DNA of 64,000 nt from Sanderia malayensis. Taxonomy: Eukaryota > Cnidaria > Scyphozoa > Semaeostomeae > Pelagiidae. The translations under genes and the position numbers were made by a program. Below the pieces are notes generated by a model. It was not told the origin of the DNA. It made no database searches and saw only the letters and a program-made list of their open reading frames with translations. The stretch spans positions 1,178,001 through 1,242,000 of the forward strand of contig RQOL01000915.1 of assembly GCA_013076295.1 (NCBI GenBank), read 5' to 3'. Of the stretch, positions 10,035 to 20,622 are shown piece by piece; the first letter of the stretch is position 1, and each line of letters opens with the position of its first letter.

Positions 10035-11158
10035 ATCTAGAAACCGAAAATATGGAAGTTGGCATAGAGGACAAGGAACCTAACAAAGAAATTTTTTGGC
10101 AAGCTAAGGTGGAGCAACTAGAAAATGAGAACACAAAACTAAGAGCTGAAAATGAGCAACTAAAATGTGAAAATTTTTTGCTGCATGACAAAGTTTCAAA
10201 ACAAAAATGCTGCAATGTCTTTTCAGCAGAAAATTTTAAAGAAGATGACAAGCTGTTTAAATCTTACACTGGACTGCCAGATTATGAAACTTTTAAGATT
10301 TTATTCAATTCCTTCGGACCTGCTGTCAACAAACTGGTGTATCACCACTCAGGTACAAATGCAGAGAAGCTTGTAACACCAGAATACAACAAACGTGGAC
10401 GAAAGAGGACATTAACACCGGAACAAGAGTTTTTTTTGGTATTGGTTAGACTTAGGTTAGGCCTGCTTGAAGAAGACATTGCAAACAGGGCTTCCATATC
10501 AGTGCAACATGTGTCCAGAGTATGCATCATTTGGTTTGACTTTTTGCATAATTTTATGCGTATGCTTCCAATTTGGCCAACAAAGCTTTGCATTGATGAA
10601 ACAATGCCCAAATGTTTCAAAGAGACATATCCCACAACAAGAGTGTTTATTGACTGCACTGAGATTTTTATTGAAAAGGCTTCTTCAGTCAGGTCACAAA
10701 GTGTGACATATTCTAATTACAAACATCATAACACTGCCAAGGGGCTTGTTGGCATTACACCTGCAGGTGCAGTATCATTTGTTTCTGATTTATATACTGG
10801 CAGAACAAGTGACCAACAGGCAACATCAGACTGTGGAATTTTGACCATGGTGGAACCTGGAGACACAATAATGGCAGATAAAGGCTTTGACATTGTGAGC
10901 AGCTTGCCTAAAGATGTATCTCTTAACATACCTACATTTCTTAGAGGAAAAGATCACCTTGAAATTGAAGAAGAGCAAGAAACAAGGAAAATTGCTTCAG
11001 TGCGAATTCATGTAGAAAGAGCCATATCACATATTAAAACTTTTAAGATTTCAAGCACTGTAATTCCATTAACTATGGCTGCGGAAATGAACAAAATTTG
11101 GATCATTTGTGCATATTTGACAAATTTTTTACCTCCTTTAATTCCTGATGATAAATAA
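10001..11158 (+). CDS. ISL2EU DDE transposase
   Basis: This 385-residue frame has a coiled coil at about residues 32-72 (leucine/glutamate/asparagine heptads), then a helix-turn-helix-like region (RGRKRTLTPEQEFFLVLVRL ... ASISVQHVSRV), then a DDE_4-type catalytic domain. The acidic triad is visible as D218 (VFIDCTEI), D293 (IMADKGFDI) and E339 (HVERAI), with no internal stop. The enzyme would cut the AGCCC termini and insert at AT. It likely continues the THAP frame upstream. The tail ends shortly before the convergent nuclease gene. The catalytic half looks intact; whether the full THAP-DDE protein can be made depends on the 10001-10034 overlap. Confidence 0.88.
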   Translation: MHDEEEENPLLNLETENMEVGIEDKEPNKEIFWQAKVEQLENENTKLRAENEQLKCENFLLHDKVSKQKCCNVFSAENFKEDDKLFKSYTGLPDYETFKILFNSFGPAVNKLVYHHSGTNAEKLVTPEYNKRGRKRTLTPEQEFFLVLVRLRLGLLEEDIANRASISVQHVSRVCIIWFDFLHNFMRMLPIWPTKLCIDETMPKCFKETYPTTRVFIDCTEIFIEKASSVRSQSVTYSNYKHHNTAKGLVGITPAGAVSFVSDLYTGRTSDQQATSDCGILTMVEPGDTIMADKGFDIVSSLPKDVSLNIPTFLRGKDHLEIEEEQETRKIASVRIHVERAISHIKTFKISSTVIPLTMAAEMNKIWIICAYLTNFLPPLIPDDK

Positions 11159-11250
11159 TGTTTGTAACAGGATTGTAACATTCTGCATTTGCAGACTTCA
11201 AAAACTACATAACTGTACTGACCATAATAGTTTTCATGAATGTGATCAGA
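11159..11250. terminator. Convergent 3' ends of the two ISL2EU genes
   Basis: Only about 90 bp separate the stop of the transposase (11158) and of the nuclease gene (11251). The stretch is A+T-rich and must hold the 3' ends of both transcripts. I see no classical AATAAA in a clear position, so this is by location only. Confidence 0.3.
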
Positions 11251-13018
11251 TTACATAAATTTTGGTAAAATGTACTTGACAAAAAAGTCTGTTAGTTCTG
11301 GTACCATTAGGTTATCCCAGAGAGATGTATCCCTTTGAATTCTCTCAATGTGTATATCTACCTCTGTATAAACTATAAAGTCAATCCATGGCAAATTCAA
11401 GATGTTCATTGCACCTTGGCACTGACAATAATAAGCATGGTTTATTTTGAGCTGAAGCATGCCATCTGTTGATTGGAGGTAAAATGACCTATTCTCAACT
11501 GGAGCTTTGCTGAGAAGGATGCCTCTTTTTGCATAAGGGCACTTCACTTCAATGCATCCGACTGGTATGCCCCTTCTTGACACTATGCCATCCGGACTGC
11601 AGCCAAGCCATGGCAACTTTGTACTGACAACAAGGCCACAACTTTCAATTTCTAAAGTTTCTTCACTATGAAATGCAACCTCACTGTATTTCTTTACTGC
11701 AACAGCTTCATTTGTAATCCCCCATTGCAATGATGCCGGAAGAACACTAGTTCTTTTGCCTCCTGGGTTAGTTATCATTTTAATGATAGATCTAGGCGAT
11801 GTTTTTCTTGCGTTTAATTATTCTTCCAAAATTTGATGAAGTGAGTCTCTTGGAGCGTTCATCATACCAGCTTGCTTCTTCTGATTGCTTGACTGTGTTT
11901 CTGCAGAGCACATTTGCATCTTCAACAGAAATGCCCACCAATTTCTGCACTTTTTGGCCAGTTTCCACATCAGGCATATCTTCTGCATCAAACACTGCAT
12001 TCCCAATATTTTTGAATATATTTTCAATTACATCTTGTCCACCAGCAGATGATTGGGCCAATGATGAGTCACTTGTTGTTGTTTTTGCCAGTTCTTTCTT
12101 CCTACATGAAGTTTCAAACTGAGTTGATGGCTCAAATTCATTTGATGCAAGTGCTTTGCAGAAAAGCTCTGCTTTTCCTAGGTGCCTCAAGTCTTTAACC
12201 AAAGTTTGCAGTGCTTCACTTGACATTCTATACGCAAATGGTGGTGTTGCACAAAAATCTTCTCGCATCCCACTAACAGTTGGTCGCTTGCGGGTTTTGT
12301 TTGGCTCTGCCTTTTCAAATGCCACTTCACTAAACTTTACAGCCTTGCAGAGAGTCATGTTTGCAGCTGATGGTACATGCCATTTTTGTGCAATCTGTGT
12401 ACATGTCATAGTGTCTGGAATTTTCTTCAACTCCATGCTAGTGCAGTCTAGCAAGGTGTAGAGAAGGGCTGCCACATGCTTACAACAACCCCCTTGACCA
12501 GCCTTGCAGTTGCACTTGGCATACAAAATTTCACCATTGTCTTGGTCCAAGTAGGCATAAACATTGTAAAAAACGCTCTTCAGTGACACATGGACTTTTG
12601 ACTTTACCAGGAACAAGCGATGTCTCCCTTGTATGTTAGGCTTGACAAGAACGTTTCGGACATACCCCTCTTTCCACAACTTATACCCCTGTCTTTTGTT
12701 CCTATGGGCCTTTGGTGCGATAGATTTTCCTGGTAAAGTACTTGAATCACCGATCAGCTTATTGTCAATGAGTTCACTTGTCATACCAGGATAGTGGAGC
12801 AGAAACTTTGTCCATCCTTCTTTGTTGCTGACGTTCTGTATTTCACGAAGGACCTGATCTCCTTGATCGACACCTTGTGCCAGTGCAAGGGTATTTAGGC
12901 CGGTTCCACTGCAACTATTTGCTTCTCCAGTGTCGCCAGAGCCCGTGCAAGAGTTTTGAAAAAAACTAGGGCAATGGTCCTCAGGTAAGTCCGCATTATT
13001 AGCTATTTTTTGTGCCAT
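11251..13018 (-). pseudogene. ISL2EU SWIM zinc-finger + YqaJ-type nuclease, one frameshift
   Basis: From ATG at 13018 the frame runs to 11792. A SWIM finger (CNCKAGQGGCCKHVAALLY, ligands C169, C171, C179, H181) follows a DNA-binding-type region. After a one-base slip between 11792 and 11778 the next frame continues to 11251 with the YqaJ exonuclease core of the PD-(D/E)xK fold: LQWGITNEAVAV, LGCSPDGIV (Asp) and CIEVKCPYA (ExK). YqaJ domains resemble lambda exonuclease. In ISL2EU elements the protein is standard cargo, perhaps helping repair or replication of the element. The N-terminal codons lie inside the right terminal inverted repeat. All catalytic residues are present, so only the frameshift argues against function. 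Confidence 0.85.
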
Positions 13019-13161
13019 TCTCTTCGTGTAGTTCTCTCTTGTTTCTCGGTTGCTAGTGCAGAGAATCCAATGTAAACAAGTATGACTGGCCGTGCGTGAC
13101 TAAAAAAACCAAAATGCATTGCGTGCGAGCGAGTTATGACGTAATTAGGAGAAAGGGCTAT

Positions 13162-13440
13162 TGACAAAGTTAAGTTAACATATAGCCCGTTTGCATATAT
13201 TTAAAGATTTCCGTGGAGCATTAGTAGATGGAAAGTTTTTTACAGATCAATTACAAGAGGTGACATTTCCGGAAATTCTCAAAATTGATCAAGTCGTTAA
13301 AAGAGAAAAATCATGGAGGTCAGTGACAAATCCATTTTATTGGAAAGCAGTCTGCGTATTAACAAACAATATCCAACATTCAACGGTAAAAGATGCACAA
13401 GTTTTAAAAAATAGTGATTTTATATCAAAAAAGTCTTTTT
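13162..13440 (+). pseudogene. Polinton integrase, C-terminal part
   Basis: Beyond the right end of the ISL2EU element, coding for the integrase C-terminal domain resumes in phase with 9395 once one AT is removed, and then slips at about 13203. The segment reads like the chromodomain-proximal end of Polinton integrases (YSPFAYL, FRGALVDGKFFTDQLQEV). A longer open frame to 13440 follows (WRSVTNPFYWKAVCVLTNN). Its further identity is unclear; it might be the start of the next Polinton gene. Confidence 0.65.
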
Positions 13441-14610
13441 AGATAGTTTAAAAGAAGAAAACCATATAAATGAAGAAGAGAAGCGTAAAAAAAGTAAATG
13501 GACGTGATCGGAATAAAATTGAGTTGTAATGTTTGCAAAGAAACACCAAAAATAGTTGCAACTTCGTCAGTGAAAGCATCATCAAATGATAAAAATACTC
13601 AATTTCGTGTAATGTTAAAAGAAAAAGTTTCATTCGAAGCATCTAAAGAATGAAAGTGGTAATGCATGGATAGGAAATCAATTACCGAGAATTAATTTGA
13701 TAGAGATAAAGCTTTAACATGGAATAATGAGGGCAGTTTTGATGAGTTTTGATGCAGTAAATATATTTTTAAATAGACCATTACATCTAAAATGTAATTT
13801 TGTAAGTTGGAATGGGGGAGTGGGAATATGGCCATAAGAATCTATTATTTATATTCAACTAATTCATGTTGTTGAGAGATTTGATTTTGGATTTAAATGC
13901 ATGGAAATTAAAGAAGGAATGGGGTTTAATGTATGCCAACAATTTATGACCTGTAGATTTAGCAGAATGATGGTTGAGGTGTTAGGGATTGATAATTGGA
14001 AAACAGATTATTTTCTCGCAATTGTAAATGATTATCATCAAAAGGTTGTTCCTATTTATGGTAATAGCCCCCGTGAATTTTTATCATATATAACACGGCA
14101 TGCTCCCAATACACGGTATGCATATTATCTATTAGGGTGAAATTATACAAAAGGAAGCGATATAAATTTTGAGAAAGATTACATGGATATAATGTTTTAG
14201 ACGAATTTAGCATTTAACAAAAAGTATAGATTTATATAATGAAGGTTATCCAGCGCCAGCATATAAAGGGTTTGAACGTGGAATCCCCCTTACTACTACT
14301 TATTTCAAAAGCATGCGGGACCGTTTTCATTAAATTGTGATTTAATTAACTATAATTTTGCATCAGGTGTATTATCTCAATCATTAGCGAACATTTTTAT
14401 TGATTATAAACATATTGACAAAGCAGCATTTATAGATCAATTGATTGAATTTAAGCAACTTGCATTTCCAAATATTCCATCAAGAGAATTTAAAACATTT
14501 TGGATATCAATTATTCCTAATCCAGCAAATTTTAAAGAAAATGATTCCGAAAAAATAATTACGTCACATGTAAGAAAACGATTAGAAGTTGCTACAATTA
14601 TATGTTTATA
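13441..14610 (+). pseudogene. Decayed Polinton coding tract, gene not identified
   Basis: Several frames with stops and frameshifts keep coding character. One is at 13901-14140 (NWKTDYFLAIVNDYHQKVVP, GNSPREFLSYITRHAPNTRY). Another is at about 14330-14600 (NYNFASGVLSQSLANIFIDY, SREFKTFWISIIPNPANF). It lies between integrase and capsid-like genes, so a Polinton structural or processing gene is likely. I see no protease, FtsK-type ATPase or DNA polymerase motif. The tract ends abruptly at 14610, where a Helitron inserted. Confidence 0.4.
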
Positions 14611-15864
14611 CTAGGGGTCATCACTCGCTTCGCTCGATCGCCCCAGCCCGTCAAGTAAACGAAGCTTAATCTGGTTGGCGCACTTAGTGCGCTGCATTCG
14701 CTCCGCTCATGCCTCTTTCAACCCCACCTACAATGGGCTAGCTCGCTGCGCTCGCCTGTCTATGTATTATCAAGAAACACTGACTGATAGGGCGCACTTC
14801 GTGCGCTGCATTCGCTTCGCTCATGCCTCTTTCAACCCCACGTACAATGGGTTAGCTCGCTGCGCTCGCCTGTCTATCTATTATCAAGAAACATTGACTG
14901 CTAGGGCGCACTTCGTGCACTGCATTCGCTTCGCTCATGCCTCTTTCAACCCCACCTACAATGGGCTAGCTCGCTGCGCTCGCCTGTCTATCTGTTATCA
15001 TAAAACATTGACTGATAGGGCGCACTTCGTGCGCTGCAATCGCTTGGCTCATGCCTCTGCCTACTCCTCTTGCAACAGTTTGGCTCTCTTCGCTCGTCTG
15101 ATAACCCCTTATCATAATTTGTTTATTAAAACTTTGGGCTTGTTTAAATTAGGCCTAAGCGTCGCAAGCATGCCAAAGCAACAATGGCGGTTGCCTACTA
15201 CCTAAACTACAACTATCTCACTCAAAAAACAAAACAAAGCTATCACCTGTGTTCTCAATTGTTTCCCTGTAATTTTCCAGAGGTCTCTCAAACAATTAGC
15301 AAGTCTTTGCAAAGATAATTCAGGTCGTAAAACACTTTGAAAGGCGCCGAGTTATCCTTTGTGTTCAAAACAAAAACACGCCTCTTCTCCAAAAGTACCC
15401 GCTGTTCAACCCGAGGGCAAATTTGCATGATAACGAAATACGCGTGACTGTTCACGTGAAGTAGCGAAAGAGCCAACCAAATTACAGGAAAAGGCGAAAT
15501 GGGTCACATGAACAGCGAATACTATGCTCGAAAATGGAGTTCGGGACGCGAATTTGGAAGTTTCGCCAGCGTAAAACGTAGTTTTTTCGTGATAACACAA
15601 TTAGCAGAATAATTAGTGGAATAATTCAAAATTTCAGGAGAAAATCGAAAAACAAAATCCATTACCCTTGTTAAATTAGGAAACTAAACATTCAGTGTGA
15701 ATTTCATTGCCATTTACTCACATACAAAAAAGCCTTTGTGATCACGCGGTTCGCCGTTTCGGCCCATTGTTTTGGGGCGTTCGACCTATTGTTTCGGGTC
15801 GAATCTATTGTTTTTGGCGAAGAAAGTGCGTCATCACGTGACTCCGCAGAATATATATATTAGA
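14611..15864 (-). mobile_element. Helitron-like non-autonomous element (copy B, complete)
   Basis: On the minus strand it starts TCTAATATATATATTCTGCG (15864) and ends CTAG (14611). It sits exactly between A (14610) and T (15865) with no target duplication, the Helitron signature. The 3' end is preceded by a GC-rich imperfect hairpin (GGGGCGATC...GATGACCCC on the minus strand). The 1254-bp body holds four 114-bp tandem units at the 3' side and a unique 5' part with a CACGTG. No replicase is encoded. Copy C shares both ends; copy A shares the 3' end. Confidence 0.8.
14678..15110. repeat. 114-bp tandem repeat, about 4 units
   Basis: The word GCGCACTTCGTGCGCTGCAT recurs near 14678, 14792, 14906 and 15020, an exact 114-bp period. 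Units end TATCAAGAAACATTGACTGA. Because 114 is a multiple of three, an accidental 176-codon frame runs through the array. Confidence 0.92.
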
Positions 15865-15879
15865 TATTACATCAGAAAT

Positions 15880-16375
15880 ATGATTGAACGTAGATTAATT
15901 CAAGAGATTAATAACAAAGTTAAATTATGTAATGAAAAAGATGAAATAATATTTCGACATAATTATGGCAGTAAATTGAAAGTTGCAATAGAGAAAATAT
16001 ATTTTTCGAAAGATTGTTTTCCTAAGTTATTGGATGTTTCAAGTAAAGAATTAGTTTCACAAAATGTAATTAATTTTTGTTCTGAATGGATGAATTGTAT
16101 GATAAATGGTACACGAGTGTTTAATTTACCTTCTTTGTTAACAAATATTTATTTTAACGAACATGAGTATGTTAAAAAATACGATAAAGATAACAGTGTA
16201 TATGTATATATCAACCAACACATTTAGCTTTTAAAGAATGTAATTATGTTAAAGAAATGAATTGTACGATTTATTTAAGAGATATTGCTAATAATATTTT
16301 ATTTGAGCCTAATCTATGTGCAGTAGAGATTATATTTACAGATGACACAACAACATTTACAGATAAAGATATTTG
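15880..16375 (+). pseudogene. Polinton structural-type protein, broken
   Basis: ATG at 15880, just after the Helitron, opens MIERRLIQEINNKVKLCNEK and continues to 16227 (NVINFCSEWMNCMINGTRVF). After a slip, related coding (ECNYVKEMNCTIYLRDIANN, VEIIFTDDTTTF) goes on to about 16375. It has no known enzyme motif. Position immediately before the penton-like gene suggests a capsid or assembly component. It runs in the same direction as the integrase. Confidence 0.4.
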
Positions 16376-17639
16376 AATATCAAAGTGTCAATCAGTAATG
16401 AAAATAGATTTATTTTGCAAGGCTATTATGATAGAGAAAATAAAAATTCTAATTTAACTTTTAGTGAGCACATTCAAACAAATAATGAGTTAAATATGGA
16501 TACTTTTGATGGATGGCAAGTAGCATTAAAAAAATTGTATTTGATTTTAAATATCAAGAATTAAAAAGTTTGCGGGTTCCAATTGGAAATAATTATGTTG
16601 TTGGGGAATGGATGATAGAAATTTATTTGGGAGCCTGGAAACAATATAAACATGACACAACAAAAAATATAATGTGAGAAGTAGTTATGTATATAACACG
16701 AAAAGCAAATGATATGAGTCATGTAAAAAATTATTATAATGCTATTACAAATATAGACATTGAAAATCAATCAGTATATAATATGGATTTTTCAAAACCT
16801 ATGGCACCAATATTTCGAATTGATGTAGCAAAATACTTGCAACAACGTTTTGGAGAAGGAAAAACAATTTTTATTGAAAATTTATTAAACAAAATCAGAG
16901 ATTTCAATGAATATAAAACTGGTAAAGAAAAATCAAGAGGAAAACAATTTACATTTGTAGATGCATCAAAACATTTATTTAGTCAATTTCCTGAAGTTGG
17001 AAGTAAGAAATATAAACTATTATCAACATATTTCCCGGATTATTTATGGAAACGTTCATTAGCATTAAATTGGTTACTTAAAAATAATGTGCAAGAAAAT
17101 GAAACTCGGGTGGAAATTAGCAATATTCCACCCTTCTGTATTCATATTCCAATTGGAATGGAAATGATTCCATTTTTCGGATTTGATGTGTTAGATGTAA
17201 CTTTAGATGAAAAAAGCTATAATTTGGAAAAGATATGAGGAAGCGTGTTGTGATGAAAGTAAGTCCTCAGAACCTAATATTGATTTGTTAATTTGGTTTC
17301 CTGAGGGATGCTCATTAAAAACAAGTGAACCATATTCCAAAGTAGTTAAATGGCAATAAAAAAAGTAGTGTTATTCATGCGAACAACTATTTCATTTATA
17401 GTAATAATGTATCTAATCAAATTGTTGGTGATGATACAGTTCCTTTGTTAGCGAATGTTCCAGGAATTCGTTTAAATTCATCCATTAAAAGTGATTATGT
17501 ATCATATGAACCTGAAACACTTCAATTTTGCGATTTAAATGATGAGAAAATTTCATATTTTCATGTAACAATTTTAGATTCAAAAGGACAAAAATTGGTT
17601 TTGAAAGCGTATTGTGATCTATTATTTCGTTTAATATAA
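16373..17639 (+). pseudogene. Polinton penton/minor-capsid-like protein, broken
   Basis: Coding in three frames can be followed across the gene. The N-terminal part has the FDGWQVALKK signature seen near the start of Polinton minor capsid proteins (WEVALxEI pattern). The long central frame is 16687-17238 (FRIDVAKYLQQRFGEG, SNIPPFCIHIPIGMEMIPFF). The C-terminal frame is 17445-17639 (VPLLANVPGIRLNSS, SYEPETLQFCDLNDEKI, ILDSKGQKL), resembling the conserved end of the family. At least three frame breaks (about 16540, 16680 and 17238-17440) make it a pseudogene. The protein would form capsid vertices in the proposed Polinton virion. Assignment rests on remembered patterns. Confidence 0.5.
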
Positions 17640-18193
17640 CTTATAAAAAGAAAAAAGAGTAATGAAGAAGTATATATTTACACATAATGAAATTATAATA
17701 ATTATTTGGAATATAAATGAATTGAGTAAAGATGTATGATAATTTGTTTTCTGCTGGAATGTCTCCTGAAGAGATTTTACAATAAAGGACTGGGAACTAG
17801 TAGACCACTTCAGTCCAGTCAGCCATTTTGTTTCATTGCTTCGTGATCGTGTCGTGAACAGTTTCACTTGGCCGCCTTCTTCTGTTGAACAAGGACGTGT
17901 TTTGCTGTAACAATGGTCTAGGACGCTTTTGACCTTTTCATAGTATGTTTATTTATTTTATCTCCTCTTCTTGCTCTTTTAATCATGATAGGTGGACTTT
18001 GTGCTCAGTATTTCGAATTATTGTTTATTATATTATTCTTAGGCCTCTATCATCGTTAACATTGTACAATAGGCCTAAATTTGGAAATTGAAAATACAGC
18101 ACGATTTTACAAAACGAGGAGTCTTTTTCATCTCCCGGTATAATTCATCATGTACCTGGTTCTACAGGATAGTCACCATCGAAAAATAATGGA
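17640..18193. other. Spacer, no gene recognised
   Basis: A+T-rich sequence with a more balanced block at 17790-17930. No reading frame, inverted ends or RNA gene that I can support. Confidence 0.4.
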
Positions 18194-18502
18194 ATGGAAT
18201 GTTATAATGGTGGTGTGTTAAATAAACTACAAGGTGAGGGAATGTTCTCTAAAGTTTTAAATAAAACTCTTAAAAATTCCAGAGGCATTCTGTCAAAGGT
18301 TGGAAAAAGAGTTGTTAAATCAATTAGAAATAAAGCAAAATCAAAAACTCAGGTTGCGAGAAATCAATTAAATAAAGTTGTGAAACAAGCAAGAAGAAAA
18401 GTTGAAAAACGAGTAGTGCAAACTATAGGAAAAAAACGAAAAGCTTTAACAAAAGCAGTTGCAACAAAAGCAAAAAAATTTATTACATCGAATGATTTAT
18501 AA
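18194..18502 (+). CDS. Small highly basic protein, Polinton-associated
   Basis: An intact 102-codon frame with about a third Lys+Arg. A glycine-containing start (NGGVLNKLQGEGMFSKVLNK) is followed by basic repeats (RVVKSIRNKAKSKTQVARNQ, QARRKVEKRVVQ). Composition recalls DNA-condensing core proteins of adenovirus-like elements, and small basic proteins occur in Polintons. It lies downstream of the penton-like gene in the same direction. A second basic tract at 18630-18780 (KIPTKILNKNKKVARMVKQY) may be its continuation after stops. Function is inferred from charge and place only. Confidence 0.4.
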   Translation: MECYNGGVLNKLQGEGMFSKVLNKTLKNSRGILSKVGKRVVKSIRNKAKSKTQVARNQLNKVVKQARRKVEKRVVQTIGKKRKALTKAVATKAKKFITSNDL

Positions 18503-18795
18503 AATTATTTCTCCATCAATTTCACAAGAGAAAGCAAGTATTGTTTCTCCAAAATCAATGACGCATTTAAAAGAAGTTATTAAATCAAAACCATTGACAA
18601 AAGTAACGTGAAAAGCAAATATCAATAAATTGCATTCAAGAATGAAGAAATTGATAAAAATTCCAACTAAAATATTAAATAAAAACAAAAAAGTAGCTAG
18701 AATGGTTAAACAATATCGTGGAATGTATCATACAGCGAATGATTATTTAAATGGAAGTAATTTGTCCAGTTATAAACTTAAATTCATGTTTTCAT

Positions 18796-20622
18796 TCACG
18801 CAATTATATCATCCGTTAGCTGTGGAAGGATATCTTCTCCAAATACCCTACTCGCACATGCTCTTGCAGCTTTAATGATTCCCTCTGGGCTTGTGGAATT
18901 CACAACATTCAGCATATCTGTTATGTCTTCTTCTTGTTCAATATCAATACGTTTAGCCATGAAGCTTTTTGTAGAGAGAACAAGTTCATGACGTATGGCA
19001 TTGTAATCTCTTCTTTGGGTTGAAACATTTGTATTTGTGATATTTCGTCTTTCGGCTCGTTGTGCAACGTCAACATCATACGATTGTAATTCTCTCAAGT
19101 GTTTCTCCTCTTCGCCTCCAGGATATGGACCATCCAGCATCAAATCAAACGATTGTATTGTTTGTTCTTTCTTGAGAATAATGTCAGGCATGACGACCAT
19201 TAAGCAGACGAAGAATGTCGAGAATTACAAATGTCAACATCTCTTGTTGACTGCCACATTTCCATACTTTTAAAAAGCCATTTGCAGCACTTTTTTCTCT
19301 TCTTTCGCCATTTTCAGACAGCTCCACAGCCAATGCTAAACTCGGAAGGTGTTCTGCAAACCGTATTTCGTGAAGTTCAGGAAAGCGCACCGTTTTCTTG
19401 TTCTCTAAGATGGCAATGTTGTCCAACTCATTTGTGCGGACAGCTGATGCCCTGTAGAACGTTGCTACACTTTTCAAGTTTAAATGCCAGTGCTTGAACT
19501 CAGACACTGTAGCTTTTAGATCATCTATGACTAAATCTGATCTGTGGCCCATACACCAAAAGCAAAGAATATCTCTGCCAAGGTATTCTTTTAGCTTTAC
19601 CCAAAGACCACCTCTCCTGCCGGTATTTGCATTCTCCCCATCCGTTGTTAAAGAGGTTAGCTTCGCAATGGCTGTCTCTTTAAGCCCCCACTCTTCTAAG
19701 CTTATTACAACTGCATCTAGCAAACCATCAGCTTCTCGTTTTGGGGAATGGGATTCTCCAAGAAAGACAGATTTCATAGCTCTCTCTTTATCTATGTAAC
19801 GGGCCGTTATAAACTTGTTGTCCACTTGATATTTATCAACAGAACCGTCCACTTGAAGTGAAAAAGTTTCGCATGAAGACAATTCATCAACTATCTTCTT
19901 CATCTACAAAGATGCAACTATCTGCAGCATTTCATTGTATGCATTGGGATTGTGATAATGTAAGATTTGCGGGGAAGGTTGAAACTTTTGAAGTTTTACA
20001 TCAAGACCATGATCGTGGTATTGATTCATTTGATTGGCAGCATGAATGTGTGATAGAGATCGCAATGGCCACGAATTGGCAGACAATGTTTTTATTCGGC
20101 TGTCATTGTAAACATCAATAGCCAACTCAACCAGTGTGTTGAATGTTTGCGTTTCGAGAGACTTCAGCACATGTACCCATGGATGCTTCTCAGGCTGTGC
20201 CTCCCATAAACGCTGCATTTCAGCCTGCTTCTCGCTTGCTCTGTGCACATTACTTGTTAGATGATCTATGACCCTTCGTAGTTCTTTAGCCCCATCTGCA
20301 CGAACACCTTCTGCCATTGGCACCATGCCACTTCTTGATGCCTTTACCACAGATGACATATTATCACTACACAGAATGCATTTGAGCCCATTTCGCTTGC
20401 CAATTTTAATAGGTTTGATCACGTCTTTGAAGTGTGAACAGAGCCAATTTTTATTTACTCTCATGCCTTTGTAACATTCTTGTGTCTGAGTTGTCATCTC
20501 AGTTTGGAGTGATGATGAACTTAGTGCAGTTACAGAAGATTCTTTCTCAGCATGTGACTCTATTGCATTGGTCTCAATTTGGGGAAGCTTTGCAGCTGAG
20601 TGGGATGGCGCAACAGTTGCTA
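18796..20622 (-). pseudogene. hAT-family transposase (KIAA1586-like), broken
   Basis: Minus-strand coding starts near 20622 after a plausible acceptor (CATTTTAG). A BED-type finger comes first (LKCILCSDNM ... RRVIDHLTSNVH). After an in-frame TAG (19904-19906) the hAT core follows: FSLQVDGSVDK (first Asp), TTDGENANTGRRGGLW (second Asp region) and FWCMGHRSDL. A frameshift near 19190 leads to the last part (18796-19200). The C-terminal dimerisation region with the final Glu is not seen, so the gene is truncated as well as broken. Cut-and-paste transposases of this group make 8-bp duplications. I could not find the element's termini; it interrupts or abuts the Polinton tail. Confidence 0.7.

Larger units (their letters stand above)
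9396..13159. mobile_element. ISL2EU-type DNA transposon inserted in the Polinton integrase
   Basis: The element starts AGCCCTTTCTCCTAATTACG at 9396 and ends with its complement at 13159, both flanked by AT (9394-9395 and 13160-13161), the 2-bp target duplication of this superfamily. Terminal inverted repeats extend over about 200 bp, diverge slightly, and include the start codon region of the nuclease gene on both sides. Two convergent genes fill it: THAP-DDE transposase (+) and SWIM-YqaJ (-). That pair is the signature of ISL2EU/IS4EU elements. Each gene carries only one frame break, so it is younger than the Polinton it split. Confidence 0.88.

Noticed and set aside
14675..15205. 176-codon open frame (38-residue repeats such as FNPTYNGLARCARL) as a repeat protein
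   Set aside because: It follows from the 114-bp period being a multiple of three. The frame crosses the Helitron body, has no independent start context, and is not kept open in copies A and C.
1..15864. Inverted repeats at 1-1448 and 14611-15864 as the terminal repeats of the Polinton between them
   Set aside because: A third copy lies in an unrelated LINE (41952-42771), the ends fit TC...CTAG with A|T insertion, and copy B itself interrupts Polinton coding. They are separate Helitron insertions.
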